A stretch of 64,000 nucleotides of DNA from Stomoxys calcitrans (lineage: Eukaryota; Arthropoda; Insecta; Diptera; Muscidae). Numbering within the stretch: the stretch's first letter is position 1; each line of letters begins with the position of its first letter. The notes below the pieces were generated by a model. The model worked only from the letters and a program-made list of their open reading frames with translations. It searched no databases and was not told where the DNA came from. Position numbers and translations under genes: made by a program. The stretch covers positions 95,083,582 to 95,147,581 of the forward strand of contig NC_081552.1 in the NCBI RefSeq assembly GCF_963082655.1, given 5' to 3'. Of the stretch, positions 21,008-32,374 are shown in pieces.

Positions 21008-21614
21008 AAGGGTGATTTTTTTGAGGTTAGGATTTTCATGCATTAGTATTTGACAGATCACGTGGGATTTCAGACATGGTGTCAAAGAGAAAGATGCTCA
21101 GTATGCTTTGACATTTCATCATGAATAGACTTACTAACGAGCAACGCTTGCAAATCATTGAATTTTATTACCAAAATCAGTGTTCGGTTCGAAATGTGTT
21201 CATTCACCGTAACGTTGCGTCCAACAGCATCTTTGAAAAAATACGGTCCAATGATTCCACCAGCGTACAAACCACACCAAACAGTGCATTTTTCGGGATG
21301 CATGGGCAGTTCTTGAACGGCTTCTGGTTGCTCTTCACTCCAAATGCGGCAATTTTGCTTATTTACGTAGCCATTCAACCAGAAATGAGCCTCATCGCTG
21401 AACAAAATTTGTCAAGATTTGAACACATTTCGAACCGAACACTGATTTTGGTAATAAAATTCAATGATTTGCAAGCGTTGCTCGTCAGTAAGTCTATTCA
21501 TGATGAAATTTCAAAGCATACTGAGCATCTTTCTCTTTGACACCATGTCTGAAATCCCACGTGATCTGTCAAATACTAATGCATGAAAATCCTAACCTCA
21601 AAAAAATCACCCTT
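21008..21614. mobile_element. Foldback Tc1/mariner-type element with two left ends
   Basis: Ends AAGGGTGATTTTTTTGAGG (21008) and its complement (to 21614), with TA on both sides (21006-21007, 21615-21616). The terminal ~205 bp of each side are near-identical inverted copies of the same transposon left end, each encoding NRLT(N/D)EQRLQIIEFYYQ. The centre (about 21225-21410) carries a reversed piece of the transposase catalytic region. The element is thus a long-inverted-repeat derivative, non-autonomous. Confidence 0.9.
21082..21405 (-). pseudogene. Tc1/mariner-superfamily transposase, catalytic-domain fragment
   Basis: Minus frame reads MFSDEAHFWLNGYVNKQNCR, then MHPEKCTVWCGLYAGGIIGP and YFFKDAVGRNVTVN. 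FSDEAHF carries the first catalytic aspartate of the DD(E/D) triad, and WCGLYAGGIIGPYFF is the strand before the second. The frame then runs into antisense of the inverted left end, so the second aspartate and third acidic residue are missing. About 70 codons are authentic transposase. Confidence 0.85.
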
Positions 21615-21640
21615 TATAGGAAACTTGTAAATTTCTTTTT

Positions 21641-22626
21641 TTATACCCTCCACCATAAGATGGGGGGTATACTAATTTCGTCATTCTGATTGTAACTACT
21701 CGAAATATTCGTCTGAGACCCCATAAAGTATATATATTCTTGATCCTCTTGAAATTTTATGTGGATCTAGCCATGTCCGTCCGTCTGTCCGTCCGTCCGT
21801 CCGTCCGTCTGTCTGTCGAAAGCACGCTAACTTCCGAAGGAGTAAAGCTAGCCGCTTGAAATTTTGCACTAATACTTGTTATTAGTGTAGGTCGGTTGGT
21901 ATTGTAAATGGGCCATATCGGTCCATGTTTTGATATAGCTGCCATATAAACCGATCTTGGGTCTTGACTTCATGAGCCTCTAGAGTGCGCAACTCTTATC
22001 CGATTTAAATGAATGGTCTTGACTTCTTGAGCCTCTAGAGGGCGCAATTCTTATCCAATTTGAATGAATTTTGGCACGTAGTATTTTGTTATGATATCCA
22101 ACAACTGTGCCAAATATGGTTCAAATTGGTTCATAACCTGATTCTTTCAACAACAATGTCAAATAAAGTACAAGTCGGTTCATAACCTGATATAGCTGCT
22201 ATATAAACCGATCTGGGATCTTGACTTCTTGAGCCTCTAGAGGTCGAAATTATTATCCGATTTGCCTGAAATTTTGTACGACGGATTCTCTCATGACCAT
22301 TAACACGTGTTTATTATGGTCTGAATCGGTCTATAGGACGATACAGCTCCCATAAAAATCGATCTCTCTATTTTACTTCTTGAGCCCACAAAGGGCGCAA
22401 TTGTTATTCGAATAGGCTGACATTTTACACAGGTCTCCAACATATAATTTAATTGTGGTCCAAACCGGACCATATCTTGATATCGCTCTAATAGCAGAGC
22501 AAATCTTTTCTTATATCCTTTTTTTTGCCTAGGAAGAGATGCCGGGAAAAGAACTCGACAAATGCGATCCATGGTGGAGGGTATATAAGATTCGGCCCGG
22601 CCGAACTTAGCACGCTTTTACTTGTT
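21641..22626 (+). mobile_element. Helentron family A, complete copy
   Basis: Starts TTATACCCTCCACCATAAG only about 25 bases after the foldback element. (GTCY)n at 21777-21819 is expanded. Central repeats have small deletions near 22015 and 22140. 3' end intact: TTCGGCCCGGCCGAA hairpin and CACGCTTTTACTTGTT. Confidence 0.9.
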
Positions 22627-22734
22627 ATATATGTAATCATTTGTATTTGTTGTAAGTATAATTACTGTAAATTTCTAAGATTGGTTTTTAAATGTTTCTA
22701 CGATCAAGAAACTAATTACTAACAAGACTTTTAA

Positions 22735-22981
22735 ATTTCAACGAGATCGGTTTATTTTTAGTTATAGCTTTTAAAAAGACCAATATTTTGTTATACACAA
22801 TTGAACAAAGACTTGTACCGATTAGTATTTGGTCCAAATCGGAACATATTTCGATATAACTGCTTTGGGACATAAGGTATGCAATTTACACCAGATTTTG
22901 ATGAGAGGTGGTTTACATATATACCCGAGGTGGTGAGTATCCAAAATTCGGCCCGGCCGAACTAAACGCCTTTTTACTTGT
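22735..22981 (+). mobile_element. Helentron family B, 3'-end fragment
   Basis: Only the last 250 bases: GTATTTGGTCCAAATCGG, GAGAGGTGGTTTACATATAT, hairpin TTCGGCCCGGCCGAA and CGCCTTTTTACTTGTT. 5' truncated. Confidence 0.8.
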
Positions 22982-23290
22982 TTATCTTTTGCTTAAGACA
23001 AGGTATTATGGAAATTTGCCTTTAAAAAAATTCGATGACATCTATCATTTTAAGAAAGTCCCATTCAAATGTTGCCTTAAAACATTTTATTGAAATTTGA
23101 TCTTTGAAAAAATGTTGAATGAAATTGTTTTCAAACTAAATCAATTGAAACTTTGTCTTTGAAAAAATTCTTCGCTATACTGTCTCAAAAAAAAAACTTT
23201 CATTGAAATTCTGTCTTTCGAAGAATTTTTAATGAAATTTTGTTTTTTAGGAAATTTTGTTAAAGTTTTATTAAAAAAAATTATATCAGT
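22982..23290. repeat. Degenerate AAATTTTGTCTTT-type tandem repeat
   Basis: Phrases like TTGAAATTTGATCTTTGAAA and GAAATTCTGTCTTTCG recur irregularly every 30-60 bases. The same kind of repeat occurs at about 42720-43340. No gene. Confidence 0.5.
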
Positions 23291-23470
23291 ATTTAGACCG
23301 ATTCGAATCATACTCGGCACGGACGTTGGAAGTCGGAATCTGGTTTATGTGGGGGATATACCATTTTAAATACCATTTTGGATCATACTTTACAATGTTG
23401 GAAGTCTTTGTGCCACATTTCAGCTAAATCAAAACCGGGGATCGGTTTATATGGAGGCTACAAATAAAAT
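23291..23470 (-). mobile_element. Degenerate Helentron central-repeat scrap
   Basis: GATCGGTTTATATGGAGGC, ACCGATTCGAATCATACTCG and GACGTTGGAAGTC are decayed versions of Helentron central repeats. No ends present. Confidence 0.5.
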
Positions 23471-24387
23471 ACTCAACTGGATTCCTTAGAAAGCACAACT
23501 TTGGACTCGTGTCGCGCGGCTAATCCTAAACCCATCTCAACAAAATTTCGTAATTTACATATTGGGATCATTAGGAGAAAAAGAACAGAAGGTACGCATT
23601 TCCAAATTGTTTCCCCTTCATAGCATGGGAAGGTCTAAAGTTCATGTTCTTCAATGTGTTGTATTAGTTGTATAAATATCGTTATAGATCGAAACACACT
23701 CTGATATAGCTGACATATATGCTGATCTCCAGATTTATCAAAAATTTGGAATAGTGAATTGTTGGATACCAATTGGTACCTATTCTAAATGTGGCATTGG
23801 TTAGTACTAATGTTTCTTGCGACATCCTTGGAAAATACGGTACAAGACCGTCGATATTTGGATAAAGGTGTCACTTATGAATACGTATGTACATCAGGGT
23901 GATAACTTTTTGATTTATTTTCTCAAAATTATTTCCTGCTGCAGAAATTTATGAACTTTTGCCTATTTATGAATAAAATGAAATGTATTTTATTTAAATA
24001 TTGATAGAGGTCCCGCACAAACCACTTTGAAATAAAATTTTTGTGAATTTGTTTTAGTCATTTTGTGCGTGAGTTTTTTTTTTTTATCAAATCACCTTAT
24101 ATGTAACATTTTATCTAATTTTAAATAAAAACTCATCAAAATATGATACAGGGTACGAGGTTGTATAAAAGATCATCACACCAATGTACATTGTTCAATG
24201 TACATACAAAAATATAAAATACACATTTTCCATTTCTTTCTCAACATAACCTGTTGGATAGAAGAGGATGACCTACAACAGTATGGTTTCTTCAGATGAT
24301 TTGTTATGGGTTTACCAATTACCAAAGTTGCCTGAACATGCAATTTTATCGCATAAAAAGCCTCACTTGTATATATATACGTATATA
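23471..24387. other. Unclassified AT-rich spacer
   Basis: No gene or repeat ends recognised. Confidence 0.4.
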
Positions 24388-25190
24388 TCTATATATATAA
24401 AATTGAATTTGTGTTTGTTTGTATGTTTGTTTGTTTGTTTGTGGGTTTGTAAATTTGTTTGTTCCGTATAGGCTCAAAAACGGCTAAACCGATTTATTTG
24501 AAATTTTCACAGATTGTGGGGAGTGGTCCGGGCTCGAGTAAAAGATATTCGCGAGTAGATTACGAAAATAGTCAGGAAGAAGGAAAAGGCGTTTTAGTTT
24601 GTTAATATTGTTACCCCAAAAACACCACTTAAAATCAAAAGTGGACCAATGGGGACAATATGGGTATCAAATGAAAGGTATCGGGGATTAGAATACGAAT
24701 ATGGTATTAAATATTGGGATAAAGTATACGAGGGGACCAACCCCAAAAACTCTCCCAAACAATCATATTGGACGTAAATACCAATATGAGACTCAAATGA
24801 AAGGTATTCGGAACTAGACTACGAATATGATATAAAAAATGAGGTCCAACTAATTGGGGGTCGCCCCACCCCCAAATGGGGATATAATTCTATCCTAGCT
24901 AGATGAGCCTCAAATTAAAGGCATTTGGTAGCAGATGACGAATATGACATTAAACTTTGTGTCCAAGAATCTAGGTGGTATTTTACCTCCCTATTAAAAC
25001 AATGGGGGATCAAGTGATAGATATTTTTGAGTGGAGTGTGTCATTCAAATTTGTGCTCAAGTGGCTGTATACACCATTTACGACAATATGGGGTTAAATT
25101 CAAAGTGGAATGTTGTAGACTGCGAATATTATATCTTTATTCTGCTCATATATCTAGCGGACCACCCCACCCCAAAGTTATGATGTTCAG
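24388..25190 (+). mobile_element. Canonical Helitron, 5' part, non-autonomous
   Basis: Begins TCTATATATATAAAATTG, then TGTTTGTTTGT runs and CCGTATAGGCTCAAAAACGG, the 5' pattern of this Helitron group. It continues into repeats of the type CAATATGGG..CTCAAATGAAAGG..GAATATGA. The 3' terminus (GC-rich hairpin and CTRR) was not found. No Rep/helicase coding sequence. Confidence 0.7.
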
Positions 25191-25224
25191 TGTGAGCGAA
25201 AGCTCGGTGGAGCGAGTTTGATGG

Positions 25225-25285
25225 AAAATTAAGCTCAAAGATAAGAAGCCTCCTTTTTATAGTCGAGCCCAAGTGACGTGCCGAT
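25225..25285 (-). mobile_element. SINE fragment
   Basis: AAGCTCAAAGATAAGAAGCC and TATAGTCGAGCCCAAGTGACG match the middle of the tRNA-derived SINE seen complete at 43716-44034. About 60 bases. Confidence 0.6.
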
Positions 25286-25298
25286 AAGTACACATTTT

Positions 25299-26488
25299 TT
25301 ATACCCTCCACCATAAGATGGGGGGTATACTAATTTCGTCATTCTGTTTGTAACTACTCGAAATATTCGTCTGAGACCCCATAAAGTATATATATTCTTG
25401 ATCGTCGTGACATTTTATGTCGATCTAGCCATGTCCGTCCGTCTGTCCGTCCGTCCGTCCGTCCGTCCGTCTGTCTGTCGAAAGCACGCTAACTTCCGAA
25501 GGAGTAAAGCTAGCCGCTTCAAATTTTGCAAAAATACATCTTATTGGTGTAGGTCGGTTGGTATTGTAAATGGGCCATATCGGTCCATGTTTTGATATAG
25601 CTGCCATATAAACCGATCTTGGGTCTTGACTTCTTGAGCCTCTAGCGTGCGCAATTCTTATCCGATTGAAATGAAATTTTGCACGACGTGTTTTGTTACT
25701 ATATCCAACAACTGTGCCAAGTATGGTTCAAATCGGTTCATAACCTGATATAGCTGCCATATAAACCGATCTTGGGTCTTGACTTCTTGAGTCTCTAGAG
25801 GGCACAATTCTTATCCGATTTGAATGAATTTTTGCACGAAGTATTTCGTTATGATATCCAACAACTGTGCCAAGTATGGTTGAAATCGGTCCATAATCTG
25901 ATATAGCTGTCATATAAACAGATCTGGGGATTTGACTTCTTGAGCTTCTAGAGGGCGCAATTCCTATCCGATTTGGCTGAAATTTTGCATGACGTATTTT
26001 ACTTTTACTTTCAACAACTGTGTCAAATAAGGTTCAAATCGGATAATAACCTGATATAGCTGCCATATAAACCGATCTGGGATCTCGACTTCTTGACCCC
26101 TAGAGGTCGCAATTATTATCCGATATGCCTGAAATTTTGTACGACGGATCCTCTCATGACCATCAACATACGTGTTTATTATGGTCTGAATCGGTCTATA
26201 GCCCGATACAGATCCCATATAAATCGTTCTCTCTATTTTACTTCGTGAGCCCCAATGGGCGCAATTCTTATACGAATTGGCTGAAATTTTACACAGGTCT
26301 CCAAAATATAATTTAATTGTGGTCCGAACCGGACCATATCTTGATATCGTTTTAATAGCAGAGCAACTCTTTTCTTATATCCTTTTTTACCTAAGAAGAG
26401 ATGCCGGGAAAAGAACTCGACAAATGCGATCCATGGTGGAGGGTATATAAGATTCGGCCCGGCTGATCTTAGCACGCTTTTACTTGTT
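25299..26488 (+). mobile_element. Helentron family A, long complete copy
   Basis: About 1.19 kb, one or two central repeats longer than the copy at 5546. (GTCY)n at 25436-25478. Ends GATTCGGCCCGGCTGATCTT (hairpin right arm damaged) and CACGCTTTTACTTGTT. It faces a reversed Helentron starting at 26589 across a 100-bp palindromic spacer. Confidence 0.9.
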
Positions 26489-26494
26489 TCGTTT

Positions 26495-26590
26495 TGTCAT
26501 TCGATTCGTTCGCCATGTCATTGAAAACAGCTGATTTTATAAAAGCAAAATAGCTGTTTTCTAAGACTTGGCGAACGAATCGAGTGACAA
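26495..26590. repeat. Near-perfect palindrome between two facing Helentrons
   Basis: Left arm from TTGTCATTCGATTCGTTCGC to GAAAACAGCT, right arm from AGCTGTTTTC to GCGAACGAATCGAGTGACAA. Arms are about 38 bases with a few mismatches around a ~19-base AT-rich loop. Transcribed, it would fold into a long hairpin. Could be a tiny MITE. Confidence 0.85.
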
Positions 26591-27465
26591 CAAGTAAAAG
26601 CGTGAAAAGTTCGACAGGGACGAATCTTACATACCCTCTTCCATGGATCTCATTTGTCATTTTTTTGCCCGATATCTCTTTCTAGGCAAACAAAGGATAA
26701 TGGACAAAAATTGCAACGCTTTTGGAGCTATTTCACGTTATCAATCAATTCGGAACATGCTTGGTTTGGCTGTTGGAAACCATAATAGACGTTATTATGC
26801 AAAATGTCAGCCAAAATTGGATAAGAATTGAGTCCTATAGTGGCTTATAGTGAAAATCGGGAGATCGGTTCATATGGGAGCTATATCAGGTTATGGACCC
26901 AATCAGACCATATTTGGCACGTATTTGGCATGGAAGGTCATAGGAGAAGTCGTTAAAATAATGTTTAGCCAAATCGCATAAGAATTGCGCTCTCTAGAGG
27001 CTCAGAAATCAAATTAGGAGATCGGTTTATATGGGAGCTACATCAGGTTTTAAACCGGTTTGAACAAATATTAGCACAGATGTTGGAAATCATAACATAA
27101 TATCTTATACAAAATTTGAGACAAGTCGGATAAGAATTGCGGCGTTTAGGGGCTCAAGAGGTCAAGATCCAAAATCGGTTTATAAGGCAACTATATCAAA
27201 ACATAGACCAATATGACTATGACCCATTTAAAATCCCAACTGACCTACACTAATAGGAAGTATTTTTACAAAATTTCATGCGCCTAGCTTTATCCCTTCG
27301 AAAGTTAGCGCGCTTTCGACAGATGGACGGACCGACATGGCTAAATCGACTTAGAATGTCAAGGCGATCAAAAATATACATGTATACTTTGTTGGGTCGC
27401 AGATGAATATTTCGATGCTTTACAAACGGAATGACTGAATTAGATTATGATGGAGAGTATAAAAA
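26589..27465 (-). mobile_element. Helentron family A-like, reversed, diverged
   Basis: AACAAGTAAAAGCGTG, hairpin decayed to GTTCGACAGGGACGAAT, central repeats, then CGACAGATGGACGGACCGAC (eroded GTCY) and ATTATGATGGAGAG with TATAAAAA. Clearly older than the element it faces. Confidence 0.8.
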
Positions 27466-27854
27466 GAAAAAACAAATTTATTGGTAAAGGCCGTAAGTTT
27501 TTGTAGTGAAGTCTTAAATGGATAATGATAACTGTCGCAACTATTATTGAAGGAATATCCAGTGCAGACAATTTTTTCTAATATTTTTGGCATGGGTAAG
27601 CCGAAGATGCTTAGAGAAAACTGGAAACTCGAATTCAAAAATAGACAAAATTATGACAATGTGATGGGAATCAACAGCGAACATCACCCACAACAAATTC
27701 AGCGCCATCTATTGGGGGATAGAATTTATTCGAATAGCCAAGCAAACCCTAACAAAGAAAATAAGCTCGAGAGGTACAGGAGAGTGTGTTCTAAGTTGAT
27801 CATATGCTTTTCACTACTGTTTTGACATGTTGTCTGTCAAGTCGGGTTTAGCTA
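27466..27854. other. Unclassified spacer
   Basis: A 92-codon plus frame (27547-27825) contains no recognised motif. No repeat recognised. Confidence 0.4.
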
Positions 27855-28576
27855 TCTAAAATTCAATTTGTGTTCGTTTGTTTGTTTGTCGGTTTGTTTG
27901 CATGTACCGTATAGACTCAAAAAGCGCTGAACCGATTACCTTGAAATTTTGACGGATTGTGTAAGTTGGTCTGGAAGGATACATAGGCTATATAATTTTT
28001 TGATATCGGGAGGGGGGCGGCTCCTTCCCCTTTCACCAAAAGTACTACCCAAAAATAAAAGTGGACCGATCGGGACAATATGGATTAAAATGAAACGTAT
28101 TCAAGAGTAGAGTATGAATTGCATAATAAAAGTTGGGTTCAAGTACGTGGGGGCCGCCCCAGCACCAAAACCCCTTAAAATAGGTTTATTTGACGATCAT
28201 GGCAACATGGGACTCAAATGAAAGATATTTGGGCGTAGATTATGAATATGGTCAGGAAGTAGGAATAGGCTTTATAATTTATTGATAACGGAAGGTGGTG
28301 GATCCTCCACCGTTACCCAAAAAAACATCACCCAAAATTAAAAGCGGACCGATAAGGACCCATATTGTCCTTATCAAATGAAAGTATGCGGGAGTAGATA
28401 ACGAATCTGGCAATCAAAGTCATGTCGAAGTATAGGGCGTCACCCCACACCCACAGAAACTCCCAAAATCACGAATATATGGGACTCGGTTTGTTTGTTC
28501 CGTATAGACTAAAAACGGCAGAATCGATTTTCTCGAAATTTTCTCAATTTATTGTGTAGGTTGGTGTGGAAGGAAA
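27855..28576 (+). mobile_element. Canonical Helitron, first of two tandem 5' heads
   Basis: TCTAAAATTCAATTTGTG then GTTTGTTTGTTTGTCGG and CCGTATAGACTCAAAAAGCG. It runs about 720 bp through GGACAATATGG-type repeats, then a second 5' head begins at 28579. No 3' terminus before that point. Confidence 0.7.
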
Positions 28577-30573
28577 CATCTCTTTTTATATATAAAAATC
28601 AATTTGTGTTTGTTTGTATGTTTGTGTGTTCCTTATAGACTCAGAAACGGCTGATACGATTTTCTTGAAATTTGCACAGATGGTGCATAATGATCCCGTG
28701 GTGAGGATAGGGTACTAAACTTTTAGATATCTGAAGGGGGGCGGACCCTCCCCCCTACCCTGATTTTCAGAAACGCCAGATCTCGAAGATGGGTGGTGCG
28801 ATTTAAGCGAAATTTTGTCTGCTCTCATATAATACCCTAAAAATAAAAATTTGGTATCCAAATTTCGGATGGGGTACCTAGGGGGCCTCCCCACCATAAA
28901 ACCTACCAAACATATATTTAGACCAATCACGACAATATGGGACTCAAATGAAAGGTATTTAGGATAAGAAAACGTATCTGATATCCAATTGTCGGACCAA
29001 GTGTTAGGGGGACCACCCCAACCCCCAAAACACCCCTAAATCGGATATAATTACCGACCCTGGCAATATGGGTCGAAATGAAAGGTATTTGCGAGTAGTA
29101 TACGAATGTAATATACAAATGTGTGCCCACGATTCTGGGGGTTCGCCTCTTCTCCAAAAACACCCTCCAAACCGCACTTATTTACTGACCATGGAAATAT
29201 GGGGCTTAAATAAAAGGTGTTTGAGTGTAGAATACGAATCTGATATCCAAATATGGGACCAAGTGTTTGGAGGGCCGCCTCTCGCCAAAAACAACCCCCA
29301 AAGTAGACAAATTTACTACCATAGCAATATGGGGCTCAAATGAAAGGTCTTTAGGAGTAAAGCACTACTCTGATATAAATATTCTGCAAAAGTGTCTATG
29401 GGGCCACCCCACCCCCACAAGAATACCCAAATGTTAAGTATTTGCTGACTATTGCAATATGAGGCTCAAATAAGAGGGTTTTTAGAGTATAAAACTAATC
29501 CGATATTTATTTTCAAGGCCAACTCACTGATAAATATTTTCAAGGCCAAAACACCCTCAAGCCGGTCATGTTTGCCGACTATGGAAATATGGAGCTCAAT
29601 TTAAAGGTATTTGAAGTAGATCACGTATCTGATATCAACATTAGGGGCCAACTGTTCAGGGGACGTCCCACCACCATAACAACCCCCGATTGGACGTATT
29701 TTCTCACCAAGACAATTTGGGTTTTAAAGAGAGCGGAACTAAATATTTATAGTTTTTAGGGCCAATTCCCCAAAAAGGACATACTTACTGACTTTTGCAG
29801 TAAGGAGTTTAAATGATATTACAAAACGATTTTGATATCGAATTTTGGGGCTAATGGCAATATGGGGTTCAAATAAATGATATATAGTTATATGGGAATA
29901 GATCAAGTTGCTGATATATTTTCTGGGCTTAGTGTTGGGGGACCACCCCAATCTCCAAAACACCCCTAAGAATTAATACCCACTTTCGGGACCAATTTTC
30001 TGGGGGTATACACCTTTCCCAAAATACCCCACAAACAGCAATTTTTAACTGACCATCGCAATATGGGGTTCAAATAAAGGTATTTGGGAGTAGAATACGA
30101 ATTTGATATCCATATGTAGGATCATGTATTTAGGGCATCATCCCTTTCCCAGAACACCCCCCAAAGGGTAAACATTTTTCGACCATGCCAATATGTGGCT
30201 CAAATGAAAGCTATTTGAGGTTAGAGAACTAATTTAATAACCTATTTTGGGGTCATGTGTTTGGGGGACGCGTCATCGTGTAAGCTCCCCGAAAACAATG
30301 GCAGTTTGGGGTTGGAATCAATTGTATTTGAAAGAAGAGCACAATGCTGATATTTTTTCAGGGCCAAGTGTCTGGGGGACCAACTCACCCCCGAAAACAC
30401 CCCTAAATCAGATATCATGAGATATCAGGCTGAAATAAAGTATTTTAAGAATGGAGTACACTTTACATCCAAACTTAAATTCGTAGACCAATAAAGATCA
30501 TATGGGATTCAGATAAAGGCATTTATATTGTTAAACTGTTTGTCAAGCGATATACTATTATCGTAGCATGGTA
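28577..30573 (+). mobile_element. Canonical Helitron body with ~129-bp internal repeats (5' part; split by a LINE)
   Basis: 5' head TCTCTTTTTATATATAAAAA, TGTTTGTATGTTTGTG, CCTTATAGACTCAGAAACGG. The body consists of degenerate units spaced 127-132 bp, recognisable by GCAATATGGGGCTCAAATG at about 28934, 29061, 29191, 29323, 29452, 29582, 29710, 30057 and 30187. It is interrupted at 30574 by a LINE and resumes at 34628 (TTTCACTTAAAGCTCTTTAA, which directly follows GCATGGTA in the uninterrupted copy at 52552). Confidence 0.8.
30562..30573. repeat. Target-site duplication, left copy
   Basis: CGTAGCATGGTA, identical to 34628-34639. Brackets the LINE. Confidence 0.9.
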
Positions 30574-30782
30574 GTAGTAGTAGTAGTAATTCTTTCTTTA
30601 TTTTAAATAACAGTATACATGTTCTTCAATTACAATTTTTCGGATTAAAGTATCGAGTTATTCAAATGAAAGAATGAATACGGCTATGACAATATTGTCG
30701 TCTGCCGAGGCAAAAATTATAAAAAAAAAAAATTGAGTTTTAACATATTGTTTTTGAGTTTGTTAGAAAAGTACATACAAAA

Positions 30783-31901
30783 TTATTGGTATTCATTCAT
30801 GATATATGATCTGTATTTCATTGCTGTTCTCAGATATCTTATTAGATTCTCCCAGTCAGCATTTCGATGGCCATTTAGTATGTCAATAATTTGGTATAGT
30901 GGTAGATAGTCTATTCCAAAGACTTGCCGTCTTATTTCGGCTAATATTGGACACTTTCCCAGAAAATGTTGAATTGTTTCCCTTTCTTGGAGGTTGCAGA
31001 GTGTGCATAGAGTTTGTTCTTCACTCGCTGAATAGTTATTGGCGTTCAGAAAGAGCATATCAGCTCTGGCTTTCATTATCCATCGCATGTTCTTTTGATC
31101 GTATTTCTCATTCAAGTATAGAGATCCCCTATTATAGTCTAGATTTTTGTACATCCTTGTATTGCTTTGCATTGCACTTTCTATTTTCTTCTGTTTATTT
31201 ACCCAGCTTAGTGTTTCCAGTAGTCTGGAGCATGTATAATACCACATAAAATTGCTAGTACTAACCTCTAGATTTGCTTCTCCATGATGAGATAGAGGAT
31301 CATTAACAGATTTTGCCCAGAATATTTTCTTTTCCAGGACTATTTTACTCAAGAAGTTTGGTAGTCTAACTATGTTATATTCAAACAGCGATCGATAGAT
31401 GTATTGCAGGTGCAGTTGTAGCGTATATTTGTGTCCGTCATCAACATTCGTTTCGAGATCAATTACATAGTTAGGTGTATTTTCCGGTAGTTTTAGGATA
31501 CGTTTCAGAAAGAATCGTTGGAATTTGTCTACTTCTTCGAAGTGCGCAAATCCCCAAACTTGTGCTGCATATGCTTCGATAGATCTGCAAACTGCAAGAT
31601 AGATTTTCCATTTCATCTGTAAACTAATTTTGTCTTGTTTTAGAAAATGCTTCCATGTGGAATTGACTGCATTTTTCGCTTGGGATATTCTATTTATTAC
31701 ATGGCTTTTGAAAGTTAGTTTTGGCGTAAAAATTGCTCCCAAATAAGCATACTCAGCAACAATGTCCAATTCCTGGCCTTTGTAGTACCACTTTTGTTGG
31801 GTTGACAATCTTCCCCCGTTCCTTAAGACCATAATTTTCGATTTGCTCGTATTGACTTCCATGTTCCACATGTTACAATATTCCTCCAGTTTATGGATCA
31901 T
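30783..31901 (-). pseudogene. LINE ORF2: reverse transcriptase thumb and C-terminal region
   Basis: 372-codon open frame. Starts IHKLEEYCNMWNMEVNTSKS with KIMVLRNGGR, the segment just after the YADD box, then ELDIVAEYAYLGAIFTPKLT (the YLG block, residues ~50-65) and a long C-terminal part ending in LCTLCNLQERETIQHFLGKC (residues ~300-320), a C..C...(E)T..H.L..C zinc-finger-like motif common in LINE tails. The frame is open but out of phase with the upstream RT half across the deletion junction at 31898-31905. Confidence 0.9.
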
Positions 31902-32374
31902 ACTCTAAAATCTACAAAAAATGCATATAGCTTTTTCTTTTCGGCCAGCTTAATAGCTGCAATAAACGCGAGGCTATAAATATTGTCTGCTGTTGAGTAT
32001 TGTCTTCTAAACCCAGCTTGGTATTCCACCATTATTCTGTTTTCTTCAACCCAGTGTGCTAGTCTTTGGTTTAAGATTCCCATAAATATTTTTGCTGCAG
32101 TATTCATAAAGGATATTGCTCTATAATTGGCTGGATCGTTGAAATCTCCTTTTTTATGGATTGGAAAGATGATAGTCTTAACCATTAATTCTTCTACACT
32201 GCCCGCTCTGTATGCATTCGAATATACTCTAGAAAGAGCTAATAAAAATTCATCCGTAGCATGGATGTAAAATTCGTAGGGTACTCTGTCCTCTCCTGGT
32301 GCTTTATTGAGCTTAACTTTGGATAGCATGGATTTGATTTCCTCTAGCGTTATATCTCCATCTAGTAGACTATC
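31898..32374 (-). pseudogene. LINE ORF2: reverse transcriptase N-terminal blocks to motif A
   Basis: Continues the endonuclease frame after the TAG at 32375-32377. Reads KVKLNKAPGEDRVPYEFY (finger block), TIIFPIHKKGDFNDPANYRA, GILNQRLAHWVEENRIMVEY and QAGFRRQYSTADNIYSLAFI, ending KKKLYAFFVDFR at motif A. The FVDF aspartate is present, but everything from there to beyond the YADD box (motifs A-end, B, C) is missing. By family comparison roughly 120-150 codons are lost; that number is an estimate. Confidence 0.9.

Noticed and set aside
30899..31249. 116-codon plus ORF
   Set aside because: Exact antisense of the LINE RT C-terminal region; shadow ORF.
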